Shown: positions 8,003 through 15,561 of the stretch, piece by piece
Position numbering within the stretch: position 1 is the first letter of the stretch
How the letters are laid out: each line of letters begins with the position of its first letter
NCBI GenBank assembly: GCA_038323475.1
Contig: JBBQHA010000002.1
Span: forward strand, 3,094-67,093
DNA: 64,000 nt
Reading direction: 5' to 3'
Origin: SZAS-103 sp038323475
GTDB taxonomy: Bacteria > Pseudomonadota > Gammaproteobacteria > Xanthomonadales > Xanthomonadaceae
The notes under the pieces: model-generated
What the model saw: the letters and a program-made list of their open reading frames with translations, nothing else
What the model was told of the DNA's origin: nothing
Database searches by the model: none
Program-made: the position numbers and the translations under genes

Positions 8003-9336
8003 AGTTCGTCAGCACGCGCGGCGCGACGCCTCCGACATCCATCGACGCGGCGCTTGTCGCCGGACTCGCTCCGGATGGCGGCCTGTATGTGCCGGAATCG
8101 ATTCCGTTGTTCGCGTCCAGCGCACCGCAAGCGACACTCGGGGAAACCGCGCAAGCGATACTTGCGCCGTATTTCACCGACTCTGCCTTGCGCGATCGCC
8201 TCGCCGCCATCTGCGCGCATGCGTTTTCCTTCGACGCACCACTGCGCGCATTGCACGGCCCGAACGACTGCGTGCTCGAACTGTTTCACGGCCCGACCGC
8301 CGCGTTCAAGGATTACGCCGCACGCTTCCTCGCGGAGTCCCTCGCCGCACTGCGCGCGGTGGACTCTCCGAGTCCTCCCGCTCTCTCCCAGCCCCTCTCC
8401 CGCATGGGGAGAGGGGCGACGACGACGATCATCGTCGCGACATCCGGCGACACCGGCGCCGCGGTCGCCTCCGCATTCCACCGCCGACCCGGATTCGAGG
8501 TCGCGATCCTCTACCCGGACGGCCGCGTGGCGCCGCGGCAGGCGCATGGGCTCGAATGCTGGGGCGACAACGTGCGCACGTTCCGCGTCAATGGCAGCTT
8601 CGACGATTGCCAGCGCCTTGCAAAGCAGGCTTTGGGCGACACCGGCTTGCGCGAGCGCGTTGCGATGAGTTCGGCCAACAGCATCAGTCTCGGCCGCCTG
8701 CTGCCGCAGGTCGCCTACTACGCGCATGCGGCAATGCATTTCTTCGCCGCGCATGGAGCGACACTGAATTTCATCGTCCCCACCGGCAACCTCGGCAACG
8801 CCGCGGCGGCGTTCGTCGGCAAGCGCATGGGGCTGGCGATCGGCGAGATCGTGCTCGCCACCAACGCGAACGATGCGCTGCCACGCTATTTCGCGGGCGG
8901 CGACTATGCGCCGCGGCCCACGCGCGCAACGCTCGCGAACGCGATGGATGTCGGCGCGCCGAGCAATTTCGAACGCTTGCGCCACTGGCATCGCGACGAT
9001 GCGGAACTGCGCGCGGCATTCGTTGCGCATGCCGTCGATGACGCGACCATCGCCGATACCATCCGCAACGCGCCCGGCCGCCACGGCATCGTGCCCTGTC
9101 CGCACACCGCGACCGGACTGCACGTGCTCGAACGCCTGCGCGCACGCGGCGACGCACGGCCATGGGCGGTGGTCGCGACCGCGCATCCGTCGAAGTTCGA
9201 TGGCATCGTCGAACCGTTGACCGGACACGTGCTGGAACTGCCGCCATCGCTCGCTGAAACGCTGTCGCGACCGGCTTCCGCCGAGCCTCTTGCAGTCGAT
9301 TACGCTGCGTTGCGCAAACGACTGCTCGGTGCGTGA
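7999..9336 (+). CDS. thrC: threonine synthase
   Basis: This protein of 445 residues makes threonine from O-phosphohomoserine using PLP. It begins MKFVSTRGATPPTSIDAAL and has the typical LAPDGGLYVPESIP segment. The PLP lysine lies in HGPTAAFKDYAARFLAE, and the family motif ATSGDTGAAVASAF and the cofactor-phosphate segment FIVPTGNLGNAAAAFVGKRM are present. Residues of about 122-140 (VDSPSPPALSQPLSRMGRG) come from a palindromic repeat inserted between the PLP-lysine helix and the ATSGDTG motif. The start overlaps the thrB stop. Confidence 0.95.
   Translation: MKFVSTRGATPPTSIDAALVAGLAPDGGLYVPESIPLFASSAPQATLGETAQAILAPYFTDSALRDRLAAICAHAFSFDAPLRALHGPNDCVLELFHGPTAAFKDYAARFLAESLAALRAVDSPSPPALSQPLSRMGRGATTTIIVATSGDTGAAVASAFHRRPGFEVAILYPDGRVAPRQAHGLECWGDNVRTFRVNGSFDDCQRLAKQALGDTGLRERVAMSSANSISLGRLLPQVAYYAHAAMHFFAAHGATLNFIVPTGNLGNAAAAFVGKRMGLAIGEIVLATNANDALPRYFAGGDYAPRPTRATLANAMDVGAPSNFERLRHWHRDDAELRAAFVAHAVDDATIADTIRNAPGRHGIVPCPHTATGLHVLERLRARGDARPWAVVATAHPSKFDGIVEPLTGHVLELPPSLAETLSRPASAEPLAVDYAALRKRLLGA
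8391..8417. repeat. perfect palindromic repeat inserted in frame in thrC
   Basis: Arms 8391-8401 and 8407-8417 (GCCCCTCTCCC and GGGAGAGGGGC ends) pair over 11 bp around a 5-base loop. It has the form of a dispersed CCCTCTCC...GGAGAGGG element. It is translated as part of ALSQPLSRMGRG, a stretch absent from ordinary threonine synthases. A related CTCTCCCC/GGGGAGAG element is inside glnE at 40992-41046. Confidence 0.8.
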
Positions 9337-9409
9337 TTGCGCCGTAACGGTCGATGGAACCGGCACCAATGCCAATCCGGACAATACGGTAGCGTCTTGA
9401 AAAAAATAC

Positions 9410-9446
9410 TTGACATGCCCGCAAACGCTATGATTATGATCGGGCC
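9410..9446 (+). promoter_or_regulatory. ilv-leu operon promoter, probably leaderless
   Basis: TTGACA is at 9410-9415, preceded by an A-tract at 9401-9406. TATGAT occurs twice, at 9429-9434 and 9435-9440; the second (spacer 19) puts the transcription start at about 9447, which is the A of the leader-peptide ATG. No Shine-Dalgarno sequence is present. The 31-base distance from TTGACA to ATG equals that of the thr promoter. Confidence 0.68.
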
Positions 9447-9602
9447 ATGACGCAGCGCAACAACCACCCGCAGATGTCCCAGTCGATGCCCTCCGGCATC
9501 GGCGGATCACTGCGCGTCGCGCTCGCGCCGCTCGCCGTTTATTCGTTCGTACTCGTTAGCCTTATTACCGTCCTTCCAGGCGCGGGGTTCGGGAACGTGT
9601 AG
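9447..9602 (+). CDS. ilvL: ilv-leu operon leader peptide
   Basis: It encodes 51 residues. The control region at 9537-9575 (VYSFVLVSLITVL) has eight branched-chain codons in thirteen and uses AT-rich codons (GTT, GTA, CTT, ATT) that contrast with the GC-rich codon use around it. The head MTQRNNHPQ matches the thr leader. It is followed by a complete antiterminator/terminator, so this is a multivalent Val-Leu-Ile attenuator for the ten genes downstream. Confidence 0.88.
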   Translation: MTQRNNHPQMSQSMPSGIGGSLRVALAPLAVYSFVLVSLITVLPGAGFGNV

Positions 9603-9674
9603 CGACAAACCACACAGTCCCAGTAGCAAGAACCAGAACCCCGCTCCCGAAAAGGAGCGGGGTTTTTTGTTTTT
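9582..9674 (+). terminator. ilv-leu attenuator: antiterminator and intrinsic terminator
   Basis: The terminator stem AACCCCGCTCC (9637-9647) pairs with GGAGCGGGGTT (9654-9664) around CGAAAA and is followed by T6-G-T5 to 9674. The antiterminator strand GCGGGGTTC (9582-9590), inside the end of the leader peptide gene, is a perfect 9-base complement of 9636-9644 and would break the terminator when a ribosome stalls upstream at the Val/Leu/Ile codons. Confidence 0.92.
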
Positions 9675-9716
9675 GCGGTCTGTGACTTCCGAATCGAATT
9701 CGAGGAGTCCCCGTTC

Positions 9717-11531
9717 GTGAAAAGCAATGCCATCAAGCAAGGTCCTGCCCGCGCACCCGCCCGCGCGATGTTGCGTGCGACCGGTCTGGACGATGCCGCC
9801 ATCGCGAGGCCGCTGGTCGCGGTCGTGCACACCTGGACCGACGTGTCGCCGTGCAACCTGACCCTGCGCGACCTCGCCCAGCACGTGCGTGCAGGCGTGA
9901 TCGCTGGGGGCGGCACGCCGATCGAGTTCAATACCATCGCGGTCACCGACGGCATCGCGATGGGCAGCGAAGGCATGCGCGCTTCACTGCCTTCGCGGGA
10001 AACGATCGCCGATTCGATCGAACTCGCGGTGTCGGGCCATTGCCTCGACGCGATGGTGCTGCTGGTCGGCTGCGACAAGACCATACCGGCTGCGGCGATG
10101 GCGGCCGCGCGGCTCGACATCCCGACCGTGATCCTCTACGGCGGCACGATCATGCCGGGCCAGTGCCACGGCAAGGCGATGACCGTGCAGGACGTGTTCG
10201 AGGCAGTCGGCGCGCATTCGGCGGGCCGCATCGACGATGCCGAACTGCACCACGTCGAATCGCATGCCTGCCCCGGCGCGGGAGCCTGCGGCGGCCAGTT
10301 CACCGCGAACACGATGGCGATGGTGCTGACCTTCCTCGGGTTGTCGCCGCTGCAGCTCAACGACATTCCCGCGCTGCATGCGAGCAAGCCCGCAGCCGCG
10401 CGACGCTGCGGCGAACTGGTGATGCAGCGCCTGCACGATGGTGGGCCGACTCCACGCGACATCCTGTCGCCGATCGCGTTGCGCAACGCTGCGCGCGCGG
10501 TTTCCGCCACGGCGGGCTCGACGAACGCGGTCCTGCATCTGCTTGCGATCGCGCACGAGGCCGGCGTTGCGTTCGACCTCGAGGAGTTCGAGGCAGCAGC
10601 CGCGTGTACGCCGGTGATCGCCGACCTCAAGCCCGCGGGCCGCTACACCGCGGCGGAGATGTTCGCATTCGGCGGCGCAGCCCTGGTCGCGCGCGAACTG
10701 CGGACGGCGGGACTGATCGAGGACATCGTCACCGTGACCGGTCGCTCGTTCTTCGAAGAGCTCGATGATGCGTGCGAGTCCATCGCAAGGACCTGCGCAT
10801 CCGCGGGCGGCGATCCAGTTGCGCCCGCACAACCCATCGTGCGTCCGGTTGCGGATCCGCTGAAACCGCGCGGCGGTTACTCGATCCTGCACGGCGATCT
10901 CGCGCCGGAAGGCTGCATCGTCAAGCTCGCCGGCCACGGCCGCGAGCGCTTCGAAGGCACGGCGCGCGTGTTCGATTCGGAGGAAGCCGCGTTCGCGGCG
11001 GTGCAGTCGCGCCGCATCGTCGCCGGCGATGTCGTGGTGATCCGCTTCGAAGGCCCGGCCGGCGGCCCTGGCATGCGCGAGATGCTCGCGGTGACCGCGG
11101 CGCTGGTCGGACAGGGCCTGGGCGACGACGTCGCGCTGGTCACCGACGGCCGCTTCAGCGGCGCGACGCACGGCTTCATGGTCGGCCATGTCGCGCCGGA
11201 AGCGGCGCGCGGCGGACCTCTCGCGAAACTGCGTGATGGCGATCGCATGCGCATCGATGTCGCGACGCGACGCATCGACACCGATGCCGACCTGTCGATG
11301 CGCGAGCCGGTGCGCATCGCACCGCGCGTCACGACCGGTGCGCTTGCGAAGTACGCGCGCGATGTCGGATCTGCATCGCGTGGCGCGGTGACTGCGCCGG
11401 GACCGCTGGATGTCGAGCCGATGCACCGTGCGGCAGCAGCCATTCCCATCGCCATTCCCATCAGCGTCATCCCCACCATCGATGTCATCCCGAGCGACGC
11501 GAGGGATCTGTTTGCCGATTCAACCGCCTGA
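9717..11531 (+). CDS. ilvD: dihydroxy-acid dehydratase
   Basis: This Fe-S enzyme of 604 residues makes 2-keto acids in isoleucine and valine synthesis. It shows the Cys-containing family segments TWTDVSPCNLTLRDLAQHVR, VGCDKTIPAAAMAAARLDIP and ESHACPGAGACGGQFTANTM, which supply cluster ligands. It also has SATAGSTNAVLHLLAIAHEAG and the C-terminal GRFSGATHGFMVGHVAPEAA. The GTG start is supported by GAGGAG nine bases upstream and follows the attenuator by 42 bases. The last 25 or so residues (from PIAIPIS to the end) are low-complexity and repeat-derived (see 11485-11560). Confidence 0.96.
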   Translation: MKSNAIKQGPARAPARAMLRATGLDDAAIARPLVAVVHTWTDVSPCNLTLRDLAQHVRAGVIAGGGTPIEFNTIAVTDGIAMGSEGMRASLPSRETIADSIELAVSGHCLDAMVLLVGCDKTIPAAAMAAARLDIPTVILYGGTIMPGQCHGKAMTVQDVFEAVGAHSAGRIDDAELHHVESHACPGAGACGGQFTANTMAMVLTFLGLSPLQLNDIPALHASKPAAARRCGELVMQRLHDGGPTPRDILSPIALRNAARAVSATAGSTNAVLHLLAIAHEAGVAFDLEEFEAAAACTPVIADLKPAGRYTAAEMFAFGGAALVARELRTAGLIEDIVTVTGRSFFEELDDACESIARTCASAGGDPVAPAQPIVRPVADPLKPRGGYSILHGDLAPEGCIVKLAGHGRERFEGTARVFDSEEAAFAAVQSRRIVAGDVVVIRFEGPAGGPGMREMLAVTAALVGQGLGDDVALVTDGRFSGATHGFMVGHVAPEAARGGPLAKLRDGDRMRIDVATRRIDTDADLSMREPVRIAPRVTTGALAKYARDVGSASRGAVTAPGPLDVEPMHRAAAAIPIAIPISVIPTIDVIPSDARDLFADSTA

Positions 11532-11560
11532 CGGCAGATCCCTAGCTGTTCTCGGGATGA
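11485..11560. repeat. two-armed palindromic repeat spanning the ilvD stop codon
   Basis: Outer arms TCATCCCGAG (11485-11494) and CTCGGGATGA (11551-11560) and inner arms AGGGATCTG (11502-11510) and CAGATCCCT (11535-11543) are all perfect complements. The element resembles widespread 'CATCCCGAG...GAGGGATCT' repeats. Its left half is translated as VIPSDARDL in the IlvD tail, and the stop codon lies in the central loop. Confidence 0.82.
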
Positions 11561-11608
11561 AACCAGCAGCGAGCCACCCACTTCCCGCCCCGCATCCAAG
11601 GACCCGCC

Positions 11609-12658
11609 ATGACCACCACTTCCGCACTGCATCCACGCATCGCCATCGTCGGCTACGGCAGCCAGGGCCGCGCGCATGCGCTGAACCTGCGCGACTCCGG
11701 TTTCGACGTCACCGTCGGCCTGCGTCCCGGTGGCCCGACCGAACTCGTCGCCTGGGCCGATGGCTTCGCTGTCAAGACGCCTGCAGAGGCGGTCGCGACT
11801 GCCGAACTCGTCGCGCTGCTGGTGCCCGACATGGTGCAGAAGAAGTTGTACGACGAGGTGCTCGCCACCCATCTGCAGCCTGGCGCGTGCCTGCTGTTCG
11901 CGCACGGTTTGAACGTCCACTTCGAATTGATCGCGCCGCGCGACGACCTCGATGTCGTGCTGGTCGCGCCGAAAGGTCCCGGCGCACTGGTGCGCCGCGA
12001 GTACGAGATCGGCCGTGGCGTGCCGTGCATCCATGCCGTGCACCAGGACCGCAGCGGGCGGGCCGAAGCGCTCGCCCTCGCGTACGCGGCGGGCCTCGGC
12101 GGCGCGCGCGCGAACCTGATCCGCACCACGTTCAAGGAGGAAACCGAAACCGACCTGTTCGGCGAACAGGCAGTGCTGTGCGGCGGCGTCAGTTCGCTGG
12201 TGCAGGCCGGATTTGAGACGCTGACAGAAGCCGGCTACCAGCCCGAGATCGCCTACTACGAAGTCCTGCACGAACTGAAGCTGATCGTCGACCTGTTCTA
12301 CGAAGGCGGCATCACCCGCATGCTGGAGTTCGTCTCCGAGACCGCGCAGTACGGCGACTACGTGAGCGGCCCGCGGGTGATCGACGCCGGCACCAAACAG
12401 CGCATGAAGGCGATCCTGTCGGAGATCCAGGACGGCACCTTCACCCGCAACTGGATCGCCGAACACGCGGCCGGCCTGCCGAACTACCAGCGCATGAAGC
12501 AGGCCGATCTCGACCATCCGATCGAGGCCGTCGGCAAGCGCCTGCGCGCGAAGATGGTATGGCTCGACAACGACGCGGCGAAAGCGGCCACCCCGTCGTC
12601 GACCTCGACGGCCGCTGCCGCGCGCGATCGAAAGCCGCATGCAGCGGCCACCGCATGA
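11609..12658 (+). CDS. ilvC: ketol-acid reductoisomerase (NADP+), class I
   Basis: This protein of 349 residues isomerises and reduces acetolactate or acetohydroxybutyrate. The Rossmann motif IAIVGYGSQGRAHALNLRDSG is near the start. The knotted C-terminal domain has the metal ligands in KEETETDLFGEQAVLCGG and the segment EVLHELKLIVDLFYEGG. An AAGGA sequence precedes the start. The last 30 residues or so (after AKMVWLDND) are an Ala/Thr/Ser-rich tail beyond the normal class I end. The stop overlaps the ilvG start (ATGA). Confidence 0.96.
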   Translation: MTTTSALHPRIAIVGYGSQGRAHALNLRDSGFDVTVGLRPGGPTELVAWADGFAVKTPAEAVATAELVALLVPDMVQKKLYDEVLATHLQPGACLLFAHGLNVHFELIAPRDDLDVVLVAPKGPGALVRREYEIGRGVPCIHAVHQDRSGRAEALALAYAAGLGGARANLIRTTFKEETETDLFGEQAVLCGGVSSLVQAGFETLTEAGYQPEIAYYEVLHELKLIVDLFYEGGITRMLEFVSETAQYGDYVSGPRVIDAGTKQRMKAILSEIQDGTFTRNWIAEHAAGLPNYQRMKQADLDHPIEAVGKRLRAKMVWLDNDAAKAATPSSTSTAAAARDRKPHAAATA

Positions 12659-14331
12659 ACGCGTCGCAATGGCTGGTGCATGCACTGGTCGCCGAAGGCG
12701 TGGACACGCTGTTCGGTTATCCGGGCGGCGCGATCATGCCGTTCTACGACGCGCTGTACGGTTCGGGCCTCAGGCACATCCTGGTGCGGCACGAACAGGG
12801 TGCGGCGTTCGCGGCGAACGGTTACGCACGCGCCAGCGGTCGCGTCGGCGTGTGCATCGCGACGTCCGGGCCGGGCGCGACCAACCTCGTCACCGGCATC
12901 GCCGACGCGCTGCTCGATTCGGTGCCGATGGTCGTCATCACCGGCCAGGTACCGACCACCGTGATGGGCACCGATGCGTTCCAGGAGGTCGACGTATTCG
13001 GCATGACCTTGCCGATCGTCAAGCACAGCTTCCTCGTGCGCAACATCGACCAGTTGCCCGAGGCGATGCGCGAAGCGTTCCGTCTCGCGCGCTCGGGTCG
13101 TCCGGGCCCGGTGCTGATCGACCTGCCGAAGAACATGCAGACCGCCGATGCAACGCACTTCCCGGCGCACGCTCCCGCACCGTCCGATGCGTTGCCGGTC
13201 GCGGGCAGGCGCGCAATGTTTCCCGCGCTCGAACTGCTCGCGCAGGCGCGCAAGCCGCTGTTTTACGGCGGCGGCGGCATCGCGCTCGGCGATGCGGTCG
13301 CGGAGTTCCGCACCTGCATCGAGGCCACGCAGGTACCGACCGTGCTGACCCTGAAAGGGCTCGGCGCGTTGCAGGACGAACATCCGCTCAACCTCGGCAT
13401 GCTCGGCATGCACGGTTCGCGCGCGGCGAACCTCGCCGTGCAGGGCGCGGATTTGCTCGTCGTCGTCGGCGCGCGCTTCGACGATCGCGCGACCGGCAAG
13501 CTCGCCGAGTTCGCGCCGAACGCGAAGGTCGTGCACCTCGACCTCGACCCGGCCGAATTCAACAAGCTGCGCCGCGCCGATGTCGCACTGCATGGCGACC
13601 TGCGTCCCAGCCTCAACGCACTGGCGACCGCATTGCCGGAATGCTCGGCATGGCGCGCCACATGCGTTGCGCGCAGGCAACGCGACGCCACGCGCTACGA
13701 CGCACCCGGCGACAAGGTCTACGCACCGGCCCTGCTGAGGCGGCTGTCGGAACTCGCGCCGGCCGCGATCGTTTCCTGCGATGTCGGCCAGCACCAGATG
13801 TGGGTCGCCCAGCACTGGCGTTTCAACGATCCGCGCAAGCACCTGACCAGCGGCGCCCTGGGCGCGATGGGATTCGGCTTGCCCGCAGCGCTCGGCGCGC
13901 AACTCGCATGCCCGGATGCCCAGGTCGTGTGCGTGAGCGGCGATGGCTCGTTCCTGATGAATGTGCAGGAGCTCGCCACGCTCGGTCGCTACAGGCTGCC
14001 GGTGAAGATCGTGCTGCTCGACAACCAGCGCCTCGGCATGGTGCGGCAGTGGCAGGAACTGTTCTTCGATCGCCGCTATTCGGAAACCGACCTGTCCGAC
14101 AACCCCGACTTCGTCGCGCTCGCGAACTCGTTCGCCATCCGCGGCGAGTACCTCGATCGCGCCGAAGGTTGCGAAGCCGCGCTGCAACGGCTGCTTTCGA
14201 CGCCAGGGCCGGCGCTGCTGCATGTCGCGATCGACACCACCGCGAACGTCTGGCCGCTGGTCCCGCCGAACCGCAACAACGCCCAGATGATCCATGACCC
14301 GGAAGACGCCAACGCTGCATTGCCGACCTGA
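12655..14331 (+). CDS. ilvG: acetolactate synthase, large (catalytic) subunit
   Basis: This ThDP-dependent enzyme of 558 residues condenses pyruvate with pyruvate or 2-ketobutyrate. It shows the opening FGYPGGAIMPFYDALYGSG, the Glu in VRHEQGAAFAANGYARASGR, the TSGPGATNLVTGIADALLDS segment, and the ThDP/Mg motif GDGSFLMNVQELATLGRY ending with LLDNQRLGMVRQWQELF. It overlaps ilvC by four bases. The small partner IlvM follows 55 bases later, so this is a GM-type (AHAS II-like) enzyme. Confidence 0.96.
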   Translation: MNASQWLVHALVAEGVDTLFGYPGGAIMPFYDALYGSGLRHILVRHEQGAAFAANGYARASGRVGVCIATSGPGATNLVTGIADALLDSVPMVVITGQVPTTVMGTDAFQEVDVFGMTLPIVKHSFLVRNIDQLPEAMREAFRLARSGRPGPVLIDLPKNMQTADATHFPAHAPAPSDALPVAGRRAMFPALELLAQARKPLFYGGGGIALGDAVAEFRTCIEATQVPTVLTLKGLGALQDEHPLNLGMLGMHGSRAANLAVQGADLLVVVGARFDDRATGKLAEFAPNAKVVHLDLDPAEFNKLRRADVALHGDLRPSLNALATALPECSAWRATCVARRQRDATRYDAPGDKVYAPALLRRLSELAPAAIVSCDVGQHQMWVAQHWRFNDPRKHLTSGALGAMGFGLPAALGAQLACPDAQVVCVSGDGSFLMNVQELATLGRYRLPVKIVLLDNQRLGMVRQWQELFFDRRYSETDLSDNPDFVALANSFAIRGEYLDRAEGCEAALQRLLSTPGPALLHVAIDTTANVWPLVPPNRNNAQMIHDPEDANAALPT

Positions 14332-14386
14332 CCACGTTCTGCCCGACCGCAACTCCGCATACCTCGCGATACACCTGGAGAACGCC

Positions 14387-14623
14387 ATGCGCTACCAACT
14401 CGAACTCACCCTGCGCCACGTCGAAGGCGCCCTAGCGCGCGTGATCGGAACCGCCGAACGCCGGGGCTTCAGGCCGGTGAGCGTCGAGGGCGAAACCCAG
14501 GTCGATGGCGATCGCTGGCACCTGCGGCTCGCGGTGGAAAGCGAACGCTCGGCCGAGTCGCTGCAGGCGCAGCTGGCGAAGCTGTACGACTGCCTCGCGG
14601 TGGAGGTGTTGCCGTGCAGGTGA
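14387..14623 (+). CDS. ilvM: acetolactate synthase small subunit, IlvM type (ACT domain)
   Basis: It encodes 78 residues: one ACT domain starting MRYQLELTLRHVEGALARVI with the second strand FRPVSVEG and a final LYDCLAVEVL. That is the usual length of IlvM, shorter than IlvN or IlvH. CTGGAG lies six bases before ATG 14387. It is the regulatory and activating partner of the preceding IlvG. The stop lies inside the start region of ilvE. Confidence 0.9.
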   Translation: MRYQLELTLRHVEGALARVIGTAERRGFRPVSVEGETQVDGDRWHLRLAVESERSAESLQAQLAKLYDCLAVEVLPCR

Positions 14624-15561
14624 ATGATGCGAATCCATCGCTGGAGACCGCGCATTCCTGCGTGGACCCGTCGCGCGATGCGGAATCTGCGCACGTCGAA
14701 AAAACGCAGCTTTGGTACGACGGCGAACTCGTCGCCGCAGACTCCTTGCGCGCGCCACTGACGACGCATGCGCTTCACTACGGCAGCGGCGTTTTCGAGG
14801 GCATCCGCTGCTACGCGACGGTGGACGGTGGCGCAGCGGTGTTCCGGTTGCCGGAACACCTGGAACGCATGCGCAAGGGAGCCGCGCTGCTCGGCATCGC
14901 GTTCGACATCGCCGAGGCGACACAGGCGACGCTCGCCGTATTGCGCGCGAACCGTCATCGCGATGCGTATGTCCGTCCGCTGACATGGTGCGGCACCGGC
15001 TCGATCGGCCTCGACGTCGCACCGCTGAGCAAACACCTGATGGTCGCGACGTTTCCGACCGGCGTGCATCTCGCGGGCGGCAACGTCAGGCTCGGCGTGT
15101 CGTCGTGGCGGCGCAACCCGGCCACCTCGCTGCCTCCGCTGAAACTCTGCGGCGCCTATGTCAACTCGATCCTCGCCAAGGCCGAGGCGAAGGCAAACGG
15201 CTTCGACGAAGCGCTGTTCGTCGATGCGGATGGCCATGTGGTCGAATGCACCGGCGCCAACGTGTTCATGGTGAAGGAAGGGCGCATCGTCGCGGTCGAA
15301 CACGTCGACGCCCTGCCCGGCATCACCCGCGACACGCTGATCGCGCTGACCGGAGCAACGTCGCGCACGGTCGCGCTGGAAGAGTTGAGCGACGCCGACG
15401 AGGTGTTCGTGTGCGGCACAGCCGCCGAAGTGACATCGATCGCCGAACTCGACGGGCGGCGCTTCGCAGGTAGCGTCGTCGGCATCGAGATCGCGCGCAT
15501 GTACCAGCGCGTCGTCCGCGGCGAGGACCAACGGCATCGCGGATGGCTGACCCATGTCTGA
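14614..15561 (+). CDS. ilvE: branched-chain amino-acid aminotransferase
   Basis: This fold-type IV PLP enzyme of 315 residues transfers amino groups to the keto acids of Val, Leu and Ile. Motifs include LHYGSGVFEGIRCYAT, YVRPLTWCGTGSIGLDV, the PLP-lysine region KLCGAYVNSILAKAEAKANG, and ALFVDADGHVVECTGANVFM. The GTG start at 14614 is chosen because GGAGGT lies six bases before it; it overlaps ilvM. About 25 extra N-terminal residues precede the conserved LWYDGE. It ends eight bases inside ilvA. Confidence 0.93.
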   Translation: MQVNDANPSLETAHSCVDPSRDAESAHVEKTQLWYDGELVAADSLRAPLTTHALHYGSGVFEGIRCYATVDGGAAVFRLPEHLERMRKGAALLGIAFDIAEATQATLAVLRANRHRDAYVRPLTWCGTGSIGLDVAPLSKHLMVATFPTGVHLAGGNVRLGVSSWRRNPATSLPPLKLCGAYVNSILAKAEAKANGFDEALFVDADGHVVECTGANVFMVKEGRIVAVEHVDALPGITRDTLIALTGATSRTVALEELSDADEVFVCGTAAEVTSIAELDGRRFAGSVVGIEIARMYQRVVRGEDQRHRGWLTHV

